A DNA stretch of 64,000 bases from NCBI RefSeq assembly GCF_030269545.1, contig NZ_BSTN01000010.1, forward strand, positions 180,843-244,842, in the 5' to 3' direction. Source of the DNA: Actinomadura sp. NBRC 104425. Lineage in GTDB: Bacteria; Actinomycetota; Actinomycetes; Streptosporangiales; Streptosporangiaceae. The notes under the pieces are model-generated. The model was not told the DNA's origin, searched no databases, and saw only the letters and a list, made by a program, of their open reading frames with translations. How positions within the stretch are numbered: the stretch's first letter is position 1; every line of letters starts with the position of its first letter. Below are positions 41,563-50,399 of the stretch, one piece after another. Both the position numbers and the translations under genes were made by a program.

Positions 41563-42671
41563 GCGTCATCGCGGAGGTGCGCAGCAGCGTCCACCGGATC
41601 CCGCTGGTGCGGCCGTGGGGACCGGACACCACGCACATCCACCTGGTCGTCACCCGCGTCATCACCGACGACGGGCGGGCCGGCACCGGGTTCACCTGGG
41701 CGCCCAACGTCGGCGGGCGCGCCGCGCACGCCCTGCTGGAGTCCGACATCCGCGACGCGGCGATCGGCCTGCCCGCGCATCCGGCCGTCGCCTACGACCG
41801 GCTGTGGTGGCACCTGCACGAGGCGGGGCGCGGCGGGCTGACCACGATCGCGCTGGCCGCCGTCGACCTGGCGCTGTGGGACCTGCACGCCCCGGCCGGC
41901 CTGGTCGAGGCGGTCGGCCGCCGCCGCGACGCCGCCCCCGTCTACGGCAGCGGCGTCAACCGCCACTACACGGTGGACGAGCTGGCCGACCAGGCCCGGC
42001 GCTGGGTCGGGCGGGGCCTGACCGCCGTGAAGATCAAGGTCGGGCTGGCGGATCTGGACGAGGACGTCGCCCGCGTCGCCGCCGTCCGCCGCGTCATCGG
42101 CCCCGGCGTGCGGCTCATGCTGGACGCCAACCAGCTGTGGGACCTGCCCCGCGCGCTGCGCGCCATCGAGGCGTTCCGACCGCACGACCCGTACTGGATC
42201 GAGGAGCCGCTGCCCGCCGACGACGTGCAGGGGTACGCGCGGCTGCGCGAGGGCGCGCCCGGCGTGCCGATCGCGCTCGGCGAGAACACCCACACCCCCT
42301 GGCAGTTCCGCGACCTGCTCACCGCGGGCGCCTGCGACATCCTGCAGCCCAATGTGGTGCGGGTCGGCGGCGTCACCCCGTTCCTGCGCATCGCCGAGCT
42401 GGCCCGCGCCTTCAGCGTGCCGGTCCATCCGCACCTGCTGCCCGAGCTGTCCGGGCAGCTGGCGTGCTGCCTGCCGCTGCCCGCGATGGTCGAGGACGTG
42501 GAGGACGCCTCGTTCGCCGCGCTCGGCCTGCTCGACACCGCCGCCCCGCCGCCCGTGCGGATCGGGGACGACGGCCTGCTGCGTCCCGGCGACGGCCCCG
42601 GACTCGGGCTGCGCTTCGACGCGGACCTGCTGAAAAGCTCCCGGCTCGACGACGACGGAGGAAACTCGTGA
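41559..42671 (+). CDS. Enolase-superfamily enzyme, probable galactarolactone cycloisomerase or aldarate dehydratase
   Basis: The 370-residue mandelate racemase/muconate lactonising-type protein has the KxK motif at 158-160 (VKIKVG), metal ligands Asp189 (LMLDANQ), Glu215 (WIEEP) and Glu242 (LGENTH), and a His pair at 290/292 (VHPHLLPELSG). In the oxidative galacturonate route Gci opens galactarolactone to the keto-deoxy acid used by KdgD, so the gene order fits Udh-KdgD-Gci. Glucarate or galactarate dehydratase is an alternative. Coupled on both sides by 4-base overlaps. Confidence 0.85.
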   Translation: MSVIAEVRSSVHRIPLVRPWGPDTTHIHLVVTRVITDDGRAGTGFTWAPNVGGRAAHALLESDIRDAAIGLPAHPAVAYDRLWWHLHEAGRGGLTTIALAAVDLALWDLHAPAGLVEAVGRRRDAAPVYGSGVNRHYTVDELADQARRWVGRGLTAVKIKVGLADLDEDVARVAAVRRVIGPGVRLMLDANQLWDLPRALRAIEAFRPHDPYWIEEPLPADDVQGYARLREGAPGVPIALGENTHTPWQFRDLLTAGACDILQPNVVRVGGVTPFLRIAELARAFSVPVHPHLLPELSGQLACCLPLPAMVEDVEDASFAALGLLDTAAPPPVRIGDDGLLRPGDGPGLGLRFDADLLKSSRLDDDGGNS

Positions 42672-43975
42672 AGCTCACCGCGACGGTCGTCACGTCCGCC
42701 TTGACCATCGGCAGCGTCATCGGCAGCGCCCTCGCCGCGCCGGCCGCCCACGCCGCCACGTCCCGCACCGCCTCCCAGGCCGCCGTCTCCCAGGGCGCCG
42801 TCTCCCAGGGCGGGGGGCACCGCACCGACCTGGGCCGCCAGACGCTCGCGCCGAACGACGGGTGGGCGGCCGCCGAGGGCGGCACCACCGGCGGCGCCGC
42901 GGCCGCCCCCGAGAACGTCGTCACCGTCCGCACCCGGCAGGAACTGGCCGCCGCCGTCGCCGGCGACACCCCGAAGATCGTGTACGTGCGGGGCCACCTG
43001 AAGGGCGGCGACGACTGCGACGCCTACGCCGACCCCGAATACAGCCTCGACGCCTACCTGGAGGCGTTCGACCCGGCGCACTGGAGCGGGCCCGCGTCCG
43101 GGCCGCTGGAGGAGGCCCGCAAGCGCTCCACCGACAACCAGCGCAAGGACGTCGTCGTCCGCGTCGGCTCCAACACCACGATCGTCGGCGTGGGCAAGGG
43201 CGCGCGGCTGACCGGCATCAACCTGATGGTGCAGGACGCCGAGAACGTCATCATCCGCAACCTGGACGTGCAGGACGCCTACGACTGCTTCCCCGGCTGG
43301 TCGGGGGCGGACTGGAAGACCGAGTTCGACAACATCACCGTCTCCGGCTCCCGGCACGTGTGGGTGGACCACGTCACCCTCGGCGACGGCGACCGCCCCG
43401 ACTCGGCCGAGCCCAAGTACTTCGGCAAGGTCTGGCTGCACCACGACGGCCTGCTCGACGTGGTGAACGGCAGCGACCTGGTGACCGTCTCCTGGTCGAA
43501 GTTCGCCGACCATGACAAGTCGCTGCTGTGGGGCAACAGCGACAGCGCCACCGGCGACCGCGGCAAGCTGCGCGTCACCCTGCACCACAACGAGTTCCGC
43601 GGCCTGATCCAGCGGGTGCCGCGGGTGCGGTACGGGCGGGTGCACGTCTACAACAACTCCTACGTGTGGTCGCCGCAGTCGCTGTACGCGTGGGGCGCGG
43701 GCAAGGAGTCGGCGATCTACGCGCAGAACAACCACTTCAGCGCCGGCACCCCCGCCGAGAAGATCATCTACAACTGGGGCGGGACCGCGATCCACGCCGA
43801 GGGCACCTACGTGGGGAACCGGCCCGTCGACGCCCTGGCCGCCTACAACGCCGCCAACGACCCCGACCTGTCGGGCGACGTCGGCTGGACGCCCACCCTG
43901 CACGGCCGCATCGACCCCGCCCCAGCCGTCCCGGGCCTGGTGCGCGCCCGGGCCGGAGCGGGCCGCGTGTCATGA
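42668..43975 (+). CDS. Secreted pectate lyase, family PL1
   Basis: The enzyme cleaves polygalacturonate by beta-elimination with calcium outside the cell. The GTG at 42668 overlaps the previous stop. The 435-residue protein has a signal peptide to about residue 30 (AAHAAT), a short AVSQG repeat, then the right-handed beta-helix. Motifs include HVWVDHVTLGDG, FADHDKSLLWGNSDS and QRVPRVRYGRVHVYNN with the conserved catalytic-region Arg, all diagnostic of PL1. It is unusual that a secreted depolymerase gene is embedded in the middle of a catabolic operon, ensuring co-expression with uptake. Confidence 0.94.
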   Translation: MKLTATVVTSALTIGSVIGSALAAPAAHAATSRTASQAAVSQGAVSQGGGHRTDLGRQTLAPNDGWAAAEGGTTGGAAAAPENVVTVRTRQELAAAVAGDTPKIVYVRGHLKGGDDCDAYADPEYSLDAYLEAFDPAHWSGPASGPLEEARKRSTDNQRKDVVVRVGSNTTIVGVGKGARLTGINLMVQDAENVIIRNLDVQDAYDCFPGWSGADWKTEFDNITVSGSRHVWVDHVTLGDGDRPDSAEPKYFGKVWLHHDGLLDVVNGSDLVTVSWSKFADHDKSLLWGNSDSATGDRGKLRVTLHHNEFRGLIQRVPRVRYGRVHVYNNSYVWSPQSLYAWGAGKESAIYAQNNHFSAGTPAEKIIYNWGGTAIHAEGTYVGNRPVDALAAYNAANDPDLSGDVGWTPTLHGRIDPAPAVPGLVRARAGAGRVS

Positions 43976-45117
43976 CGGGCGTCATCCTGGTCGGCGCCCA
44001 CGGGCACGGGCGCTGGCACCTGGACAACCTGCGCCGGGCGGCCGCCGCCGGGACGGCACGCCTCGCCGGCGTCTGCGACCTGCGGCCGGTGGACGAGGCG
44101 GCGCTCGCCGGGTTCGACCCGGCGCCGGAGCAGTCGCCCGACCTGCCCGCGCTGATCGACCGCACCGGCGCCGAGGTCGTCATCGTCGCCACGCCCATCC
44201 CCACCCACGCGGAGCTGACGCTGGCGGCGGTGGCGCGCGGCGCGCACGTCCTGCTGGAGAAGCCGCCCGCCGCCACCTACGCCGACTTCGAACGCATCGC
44301 CGCCGGGGTGCGGGACGCCGGACGCGCCTGCCAGATCGGCTTCCAGAGCCTGGGCTCCGCGGCGATTCCCGCGGTGTGCACCCTGATCGCCGACGGGGCG
44401 GTCGGCCGGGTGCGGGGGATCGGCGCCGCCGGGGCGTGGCTGCGCACGTCCGCCTACTTCGCCCGCGCCCCGTGGGCCGGGCGGCGGCGCGCTGGCGGCA
44501 CCGACGTGGTCGACGGCGCGCTGACCAACCCGTTCGCGCACGCCGTGGCCACCGCCCTGGCGGTGGACGGCAGCGAGGGCCCCGGCGACGTCGCGGGCAT
44601 CGAGCTGGAGCTGTTCCACGCCTTCCCGATCGAGAGCGACGACACCTCCTGCCTGCGGCTGCGCACCGCGCGCGGCACGGTCGTCACGGTCGCGGCGACG
44701 CTGTGCGCGCCCAAGCGCACCGAGCCGTACCTCATCGTGCACGGCGAAAAGGGGCGCATCGCGCTCACCTACACCCGCGACGAGGTGCGCCTGGAACGGC
44801 CCGGCCGCGACCCGATCGTCTCCGTCCACCCGCGCACCGACCTGCTGGACAACCTGCTCGCCCACGTGCGCGGCGACGCCGAGCTGCTCGTCCCGCCGGA
44901 GCGCACCGCCGCGTTCATGCGGGTGCTGGACGCCGTGCGCACCGCGCCGGACCCGCTGCCCATCCCCGACGGGCGGCAGCGCGTCACCACCGCGGACGGG
45001 CAGCAGCGGCGCGAGCTGCCCGGCGTCGAGGCGCTGGTCGCGGCCAGCGCCGAACGCCTCGCCCTGTTCTCGGAGCTGGGCGCGCCGTGGGCGGTCCGCG
45101 AGGAGGTGCCCGGATGA
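43972..45117 (+). CDS. Gfo/Idh/MocA-family oxidoreductase (second module copy)
   Basis: The 381-residue NAD(P)-dependent oxidoreductase has an N-terminal Rossmann motif (GAHGHGRWHL), the family motif LLEKPPAATYADFERI around residue 100 and a C-terminal domain with GGTDVVDGALTNPFAHAV. It overlaps the pectate lyase stop and the DUF6807 start by 4 bp each. It is only distantly similar to the copy at 26399 yet has the same partner gene. Possible roles are sugar C3 oxidation or reduction of an oxidised uronate. Confidence 0.9.
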   Translation: MTGVILVGAHGHGRWHLDNLRRAAAAGTARLAGVCDLRPVDEAALAGFDPAPEQSPDLPALIDRTGAEVVIVATPIPTHAELTLAAVARGAHVLLEKPPAATYADFERIAAGVRDAGRACQIGFQSLGSAAIPAVCTLIADGAVGRVRGIGAAGAWLRTSAYFARAPWAGRRRAGGTDVVDGALTNPFAHAVATALAVDGSEGPGDVAGIELELFHAFPIESDDTSCLRLRTARGTVVTVAATLCAPKRTEPYLIVHGEKGRIALTYTRDEVRLERPGRDPIVSVHPRTDLLDNLLAHVRGDAELLVPPERTAAFMRVLDAVRTAPDPLPIPDGRQRVTTADGQQRRELPGVEALVAASAERLALFSELGAPWAVREEVPG

Positions 45118-45974
45118 CCGCCGGACCGGTGGAGCTGACCTGCGCGGGACGCGTGGTCGCCGAGTACGTGACCCGGCCGGACCTGCCGGCGGCCCTGTCG
45201 CCCCGCCCCTACTTCCACCCGGTGCGCACCTTCGCCGGGACCGAGGTCACCGAGCTGACGCCCGCCGACCACCGGCACCACCTCGGCGTCAGCATCGCGG
45301 TGCCCGACGTCGGCGGGCGCAACTTCTGGGGCGGCCGCACGTTCGTCCGCGGCCGCGGCCCGACCTGGCTGGACAACCACGGCGTGCAGCGGCACCTGAG
45401 CTGGGCGGGCCGCGCCGCCGGCGCCTTCACCGAGACGCTCGCCTGGATCGGCGCCGACGGCGAGGCCGCCCTGCGGGAGCGGCGGGACGTGCGCGCGGTC
45501 GCGGCGGGCGACCACTGGGCGCTGGACGTGGCGTTCACGCTCACCAACGCCACCCGCGGGCCGCTGCGGATCGGCAGCCCCGCCACCAACGGGCGGCCCG
45601 GCGCCGGGTACGGCGGGTTCTTCTGGCGGGCGCCCGGCGCGTCCGCCGGCCTGCGGGTGCGCACGCCGCACGCCGAGGGCGAGCAGGCCGTGCACGGCGC
45701 CCGCGCCGACTGGCTGGCGCTGACCGGCACCGCACCCGACGGCCGCGCCTGGACGCTGGCGTTCCTGCCCGCCGACGCCGCCACCGCCGCCGACCCGTGG
45801 TTCGTGCGGGTCGCCGAGTACCCGGGGGTGGGGTCCTCGCTGGCCTGGGAGCGCTCCCTCCAGGTGCCCCCGGGCGGCTCCGTGGCCCGGCGCATCGTGA
45901 CGGTCGTCGCCGACGGGCACCTGTCCGACGCCGAGATCGGCAAGCTGCGGGAGGCCCTGTGCCCGGCTCGGTGA
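45114..45974 (+). CDS. DUF6807 ('PmoA family') protein, second module copy
   Basis: The 286-residue protein shares with the copy at 27514 the blocks RPYFHPVRTFAG, DHRHHLGVSIAVPDVGGRNFWGGRTFVRGRG, IGSPATNGRPGAGYGGFFWRAPG and a C-terminal VARRIVTVVAD region. No signal peptide or membrane span is present. The repeated pairing with Gfo/Idh/MocA in two polysaccharide operons argues for joint action on a sugar intermediate. A near-perfect CelR box lies inside the gene at 45846-45859. The 3' end overlaps the GH43 start. Confidence 0.85.
   Translation: MTAGPVELTCAGRVVAEYVTRPDLPAALSPRPYFHPVRTFAGTEVTELTPADHRHHLGVSIAVPDVGGRNFWGGRTFVRGRGPTWLDNHGVQRHLSWAGRAAGAFTETLAWIGADGEAALRERRDVRAVAAGDHWALDVAFTLTNATRGPLRIGSPATNGRPGAGYGGFFWRAPGASAGLRVRTPHAEGEQAVHGARADWLALTGTAPDGRAWTLAFLPADAATAADPWFVRVAEYPGVGSSLAWERSLQVPPGGSVARRIVTVVADGHLSDAEIGKLREALCPAR
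45846..45859. promoter_or_regulatory. Intragenic 13/14 match to the CelR/CebR box
   Basis: TGGGAGCGCTCCCT differs from the perfect operator by the last base only. It lies in the coding sequence of the second DUF6807 gene, 100 bp before the GH43 start. It may be chance, because the codons (Trp-Glu-Arg-Ser-Leu) fit the protein. Confidence 0.35.
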
Positions 45975-47548
45975 ACACGCCCGGCTCGGTGAACGCGCCC
46001 GGCTCGGCGGCCCGGCTGCAGTGGACCGCCGACCTGGGCGACGGCACGTACCGCAACCCGGTGCTGAACGCCGACTGGTCCGACCCCGACGCGATCCGCG
46101 TCGGCCGCGACTACTACCTGACCGCCTCCAGCTTCCACCGCGTGCCGGGCCTGCCCGTGCTGCACTCCCGCGACCTGGTCAACTGGACGATCATCGGGCA
46201 CGCGCTGCCCGAGCCCGAGCCGGCCGAGGCGTACGCGGCACCGCGCCGGGGCCACGGCGTGTGGGCGCCGGCGCTGCGCCACCACGCCGGCCGGTTCTGG
46301 ATCTTCTACCCGGACCCCGACCGCGGGATCTACGTCGTCACCGCCGCCGACCCCGCCGGGCCGTGGACGCGGCCGCGCCTGCTCAAGCCCGGACGCGGCC
46401 TCATCGACCCCTGCCCGCTGTGGGACGAGGACGGCTCGGCCTACCTGGTGCACGCCTGGGCCAAGAGCCGCGCCGGGTTCAACAACCGGCTCACCCTGCA
46501 CCGGATGAGCCCGGACGCCACCCGGCTGCTGGACGAGGGCACGGTCGTCGTGGACGGCGACGAGATCCCCGGCTGCCGCACCCTGGAGGGCCCCAAGCTG
46601 TACCGGCACGGCGGCCACTACTGGATCTTCGCGCCCGCCGGGGGAGTGGCCACCGGCTGGCAGTACGCCTTCCGCGCGCCCGGCGTCTTCGGGCCCTACG
46701 AGCACCGCGTCGTCCTGGAGCAGGGCGACAGCGACGTCAACGGCCCGCACCAGGGCGCCTGGGTGGACGCCCCCGACGGCGGGCACTGGTTCCTGCACTT
46801 CCAGGACCGGGGCGCCTACGGCCGCGTCGTCCACCTGCAGCCCATGCGGTGGCGCGCGGACGGCTGGCCCGAGATCGGCGTGCACGGCACGCCCGTCCGG
46901 CGGCACCGCAAACCCGTGGCGGGCCAGCCGCCCGCGGCCCCCGCAGCCGGCGACGACTTCGCCGGCGGGCGGTTCGGCCCGCAGTGGACCTGGCAGGGCG
47001 TGCCCGACCCGGCGTGGACCGGGCGGGCGCCCGGCGGCGGGCTCCGCCTGGCCTGCGTGCGCAGCGCCGACGCCGGCGACCTGCGCCGCCTGCCCGGCGT
47101 GCTCGGCCAGCGGCTGCCCGCGCAGACCTTCACCGCCGCCACCGACCTCACCCTGACCGCCGGCGAGCCGGGCGCCCGCGCCGGGTTGACGGTGCTCGGC
47201 GACGCCTACGCCTGGATCGGCCTGGAACGCACCGCCGCGGGAGTGGACCTGGTGTACCGCGTCGCCCGCCCGGACGGCCCGGAGCGGGACGCGGCCCCGC
47301 GGCGCCCGCTGCCCGACCCGGGGCGCCCGGTCCGGCTGGCCGTGCACGTGGGCGCCGGAGCCGAGTGCCGCTTCACCGCCGACGCGGGGACCGGGCCCCG
47401 GCCGTTCGGCGGCCCGTTCACCGCGACCGGGGCGCTGTGGGTCGGCGCCACCCTCGGCCTGTTCGCGGCCGCCCCGCCCGGCCCGGGCCCGGCCGCAGGC
47501 CACGCCGACTTCGAGGGCTTCCACGTCGACGGAGAGGACCACTCATGA
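45959..47548 (+). CDS. GH43-family glycoside hydrolase of the pectin operon, cytoplasmic
   Basis: The 529-residue protein has the GH43 propeller triad: Asp42 in WSDPDAIRVG, Asp150 in GLIDPCPLW and Glu210 in CRTLEGPKL. A C-terminal beta-sandwich (about 335-525; FAGGRFGPQWTW) follows. No signal peptide is seen, so it acts on imported oligomers, perhaps arabinose- or galactose-bearing pectin side chains. GTG at 45959 follows GGGAGG. Two more in-frame GTGs (45971, 45986) arise from an imperfect 15-bp repeat, so the N-terminus reads PGSVN-T-PGSVN-A-PGS. Confidence 0.9.
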   Translation: MPGSVNTPGSVNAPGSAARLQWTADLGDGTYRNPVLNADWSDPDAIRVGRDYYLTASSFHRVPGLPVLHSRDLVNWTIIGHALPEPEPAEAYAAPRRGHGVWAPALRHHAGRFWIFYPDPDRGIYVVTAADPAGPWTRPRLLKPGRGLIDPCPLWDEDGSAYLVHAWAKSRAGFNNRLTLHRMSPDATRLLDEGTVVVDGDEIPGCRTLEGPKLYRHGGHYWIFAPAGGVATGWQYAFRAPGVFGPYEHRVVLEQGDSDVNGPHQGAWVDAPDGGHWFLHFQDRGAYGRVVHLQPMRWRADGWPEIGVHGTPVRRHRKPVAGQPPAAPAAGDDFAGGRFGPQWTWQGVPDPAWTGRAPGGGLRLACVRSADAGDLRRLPGVLGQRLPAQTFTAATDLTLTAGEPGARAGLTVLGDAYAWIGLERTAAGVDLVYRVARPDGPERDAAPRRPLPDPGRPVRLAVHVGAGAECRFTADAGTGPRPFGGPFTATGALWVGATLGLFAAAPPGPGPAAGHADFEGFHVDGEDHS

Positions 47549-48930
47549 CGATCCCACCCCACATGAGAAGGGCAGGAACGACGATGACTCGACGCGGTCG
47601 CGAGCCGGGACGCGGAACCTTCCTGGCGAGAGTGCCGCTGGCGGCCACCGCGCTCATGGCGGGCGGCGCGCTGCTGCTCGGCGCGTGCGGCGGCGGCTCC
47701 GGGTCGTCCGGCGGCACCGTCACGATCACCTACTGGGACACCAACGCCAGCGCCGCCAACACCCCCCGGTGGCAGCACACCATCGCCGAGTTCGAAAAGC
47801 GCAACCCCACGATCAAGGTCAAGTACGTCGGCATCCCCATCGCCCAGGTGCAGCAGAAGATCGACACCGCCATCGCCGCCGGCGGGCTGCCGGACTCTGT
47901 CGGCATGACCACCGCGCTGCTGGCCTCGGTGGCCGGCCAGGGCGCGCTGGAGCCGCTGGACGGGCGGCTGGCCGCAAGCCCGCTCAACGGCAAGCTCAAC
48001 AGCACCTTCCTGCAGCTCATCAAGCAGGCCGGGCCGGACGGCAAGCTGTACGAGCTGCCCAGCAACGCCAACATGGGCGTGCTGTGGTACCGGCCCGACT
48101 GGTTCAAGGAGAAGGGCCTCAAGCCGCCGGAGACCTGGGACGACTTCTACACCGCGGCCGAGCGGCTCACCGACGCCGGCAAGAACCGCTACGGCTACAC
48201 CATCCGCGGCGGCGCCGGGTCGATCGCGCAGGTGCTGGAGTTCATCTACGCCCAGTCCGGCATCACCCAGATCTTCGACGCGCAGGGCAAGGCCACCATC
48301 AACGACCCGCGCAACGTCGCCGCGCTGCAGAAGACCGTCGCGCTGTACAAGAAGTACACCCCGAGCGCCGACGTCAACAACGACTACATCAAGATGACCG
48401 CCCAGTTCGACGGCGGCACGATCGGCATGATGCAGCACAACCTCGGCTCCTACGGCGACCACAAGAAGGCGCTGGGGGAGGGCAAGTTCGCCGGCCTGCC
48501 GATCCCCGCGCTGCCCGACGGGACCCGGGTGGTGATCTCCAACCCGATCGGCGGGACGGCGGTGTTCAAATCCAGCAAGCACAAGGACGCCGCCTGGAGG
48601 TTCGCCGAGTTCGTCTCGTCCCGGGAGATGTCCTCCTACTGGAGCCGCGAGCAGGGGCAGATCCCGGCCAACACCGAGTCGGCGGCCGAGCCGTGGATCA
48701 AGGAGAACCCCACCCTGGAGAACGCGATCAAGGCGACCAACGACCCCAAGACCAAGCTGGTCCAGCTGCCGTACTACCTGCCCGAGTTCAACGCCATGAC
48801 CAAGTCGGAGGCCGAGCCGCAGTTCCAGAAGGTGCTGCTCGGGCAGCTGACGCCGCAGGCGTTCCTGGACGAGCTGGCCAAGAAGTTCACCGAGGCCGAG
48901 GCCAAGTACCGCCAGCGCAAGGGCGACTGA
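47545..48930 (+). CDS. ABC sugar-binding lipoprotein of the pectin importer
   Basis: Start at ATG 47545 (GGAGAGG eight bases upstream, overlap with GH43 stop); ATG 47584 is an alternative. The 461-residue protein has lipobox LGA-Cys48, then the family-1 solute-binding fold (ITYWDTNASAANTPRWQHTIAEFEK; GGLPDSVGMTTALLASVAGQGALEPLDG; LPSNANMGVLWYRPDWF). It is the last gene of the operon, far from its permeases at 37808-39687, an unusual order since binding proteins normally come first and are made in excess. Likely ligands are oligogalacturonides. Confidence 0.92.
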   Translation: MTIPPHMRRAGTTMTRRGREPGRGTFLARVPLAATALMAGGALLLGACGGGSGSSGGTVTITYWDTNASAANTPRWQHTIAEFEKRNPTIKVKYVGIPIAQVQQKIDTAIAAGGLPDSVGMTTALLASVAGQGALEPLDGRLAASPLNGKLNSTFLQLIKQAGPDGKLYELPSNANMGVLWYRPDWFKEKGLKPPETWDDFYTAAERLTDAGKNRYGYTIRGGAGSIAQVLEFIYAQSGITQIFDAQGKATINDPRNVAALQKTVALYKKYTPSADVNNDYIKMTAQFDGGTIGMMQHNLGSYGDHKKALGEGKFAGLPIPALPDGTRVVISNPIGGTAVFKSSKHKDAAWRFAEFVSSREMSSYWSREQGQIPANTESAAEPWIKENPTLENAIKATNDPKTKLVQLPYYLPEFNAMTKSEAEPQFQKVLLGQLTPQAFLDELAKKFTEAEAKYRQRKGD

Positions 48931-48991
48931 GGCGGGGGCACCTGATGCGGGGGGGGGCGACTGACGCGAGGGCGCTGACGCCCCGGCCGCG

Positions 48992-50128
48992 TCACCGGCC
49001 CGGGGCGGGGGACAGCACCGACGACAGCCATTCGAACGCCTGCTCCTGCATCGCCGCGTCGAAGACGTGGCCCACCGGGTGGAACGCCCCGGTGTAGGCG
49101 TCCGGACGCCCGGCCGCCCGGTACGACCGGCGCAGCCGGGCGTCCGCATGCCGCATGCCCTCGGGAGGGAACAGCGGGTCGCGCTCCCCGTACAGCACCA
49201 GCAGGGGGGACGGGGCGCCGAGCGCCACGATGTCGGGCCAGTCGCCCACCGCCGCAAGGCCGGGCGGCCACGACACCCACGAATGGGCGTCCACGTGCTC
49301 GCCCAGCATGTCCGGCAGCGAGGCCATCATCGCCACCACCACCGACGCCCGCACCTGAGGGCACAGCGCGTGCAGCATCCCCGCGCGCAGGCCGCCGCCC
49401 GACAGGCCGATGCAGCCGAGCGCGTCCGCCCGCACGCCGGGCAGCCCGGCCAGCACGCGCGCCGCGATGAGGTCCTCGCGGGCGATCAGGCCGAGCAGGG
49501 ACGTGCCCAGCAGGTTGCAGTACTTGGCGACGACCGGCTCGTGGTGGCGCGCGGCGGTGTCGTAGTACCGCGGCCCGCTCATCGACCCGCCCCGCCGTTC
49601 GGCGAGTTCGCGCAGGTCGTCGGCGAGGGCGCGGACGCGTTCGGGCATCGTCTCCAGCGGGAAGCGGCGGCTGCCCCACAGGAACACGTCGTGGCACAGC
49701 ACCGCGAAGCCGCGCCGCGCCAGCTCCGCCGCGAACGCCCGGCCGCCGTAGATCTCCTCGCGCAGCGCGCGGATCTCGGGCGGCGTCCCGCCGGACGGGC
49801 CGTCGGCGATCTTCTCCTTGCCCCAGTACTTCATCCCGGCGTGGCAGTGCAGCGCCAGCACGCCCGGCAGCGGCCCCCGCGCGCCGGCCGGGCGCAGCAG
49901 CCAGGCGCGGGTGCGCGGCCCGAACCCGGGCGACCACGACAGCTCCTGGCCGTCGATCCCGCCGGCCGACCAGGCGCGCTCGGTGCGCACGCCGGCGTCG
50001 TCGCCGTACGGGGGCATGCCCAGCGACTCGTCGAGGCGGGCGCGCAGGGACGCGTCGGGGCGGGGCCACAGCGCACGCCGCCGTCCCGCCAGCTCCACCA
50101 GCCCGCCGAAGTCTCCCAGATGCCGCAT
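48992..50128 (-). CDS. Alpha/beta-hydrolase, probable carbohydrate esterase
   Basis: The 378-residue protein lacks a signal peptide. Nucleophile Ser is in CIGLSGGGLRAG, acid Asp in VLYGERDPLF and His in FHPVGHVFD, with oxyanion block VLALHCHAGMKYWGKE. It resembles dienelactone-hydrolase-like and acetylxylan-esterase-like hydrolases of about 350-400 residues seen in actinobacterial sugar loci. The role of removing acetyl groups from imported xylan or pectin fragments is inferred. It converges on the pectin operon and diverges from the GH10 gene. The short gap to 48930 has a nine-G run at 48949-48957 and no clear terminator. Confidence 0.75.
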   Translation of the reverse strand: MRHLGDFGGLVELAGRRRALWPRPDASLRARLDESLGMPPYGDDAGVRTERAWSAGGIDGQELSWSPGFGPRTRAWLLRPAGARGPLPGVLALHCHAGMKYWGKEKIADGPSGGTPPEIRALREEIYGGRAFAAELARRGFAVLCHDVFLWGSRRFPLETMPERVRALADDLRELAERRGGSMSGPRYYDTAARHHEPVVAKYCNLLGTSLLGLIAREDLIAARVLAGLPGVRADALGCIGLSGGGLRAGMLHALCPQVRASVVVAMMASLPDMLGEHVDAHSWVSWPPGLAAVGDWPDIVALGAPSPLLVLYGERDPLFPPEGMRHADARLRRSYRAAGRPDAYTGAFHPVGHVFDAAMQEQAFEWLSSVLSPAPGR

Positions 50129-50344
50129 AGGTCAGCACCCTAGAAGCCGAACTGCCCGCCCCAGGGGCCGACGGGGCGGGCAGGCGGAACGCCGGGAGCG
50201 ATGGGCGGAGCCCCCGGTTCGTCGTTCCACCTGCAAGTCGCCGGGGCGGGGGCGGAAGGTTGCCGCGCCGCCCGGAAATATCTGTGAGAGATGTGAAAGA
50301 CCGTCTTCCGGGCCGTACGGGGGCGGGGTACCTTCGGCGCGGTG

Positions 50345-50358
50345 TGGGAGCGCTCCCA
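50345..50358. promoter_or_regulatory. Perfect CelR/CebR operator upstream of the GH10 xylanase
   Basis: TGGGAGCGCTCCCA lies 42 bp before the GH10 ATG. TACCTT at 50329-50334 can serve as -10, placing the operator just past +1; the -35 is weak. The same gap (50129-50399) must also contain the leftward promoter of the esterase. Confidence 0.9.
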
Positions 50359-50399
50359 GGGCCGGGACCGGTTCGCACCCCGTTCATCCGAGGAGGGTC

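Noticed and set aside
43120..43133. AAGCGCTCC in the pectate lyase gene as a LacI-type site
   Set aside because: It is only a half palindrome inside coding sequence, with no symmetry on the other side.
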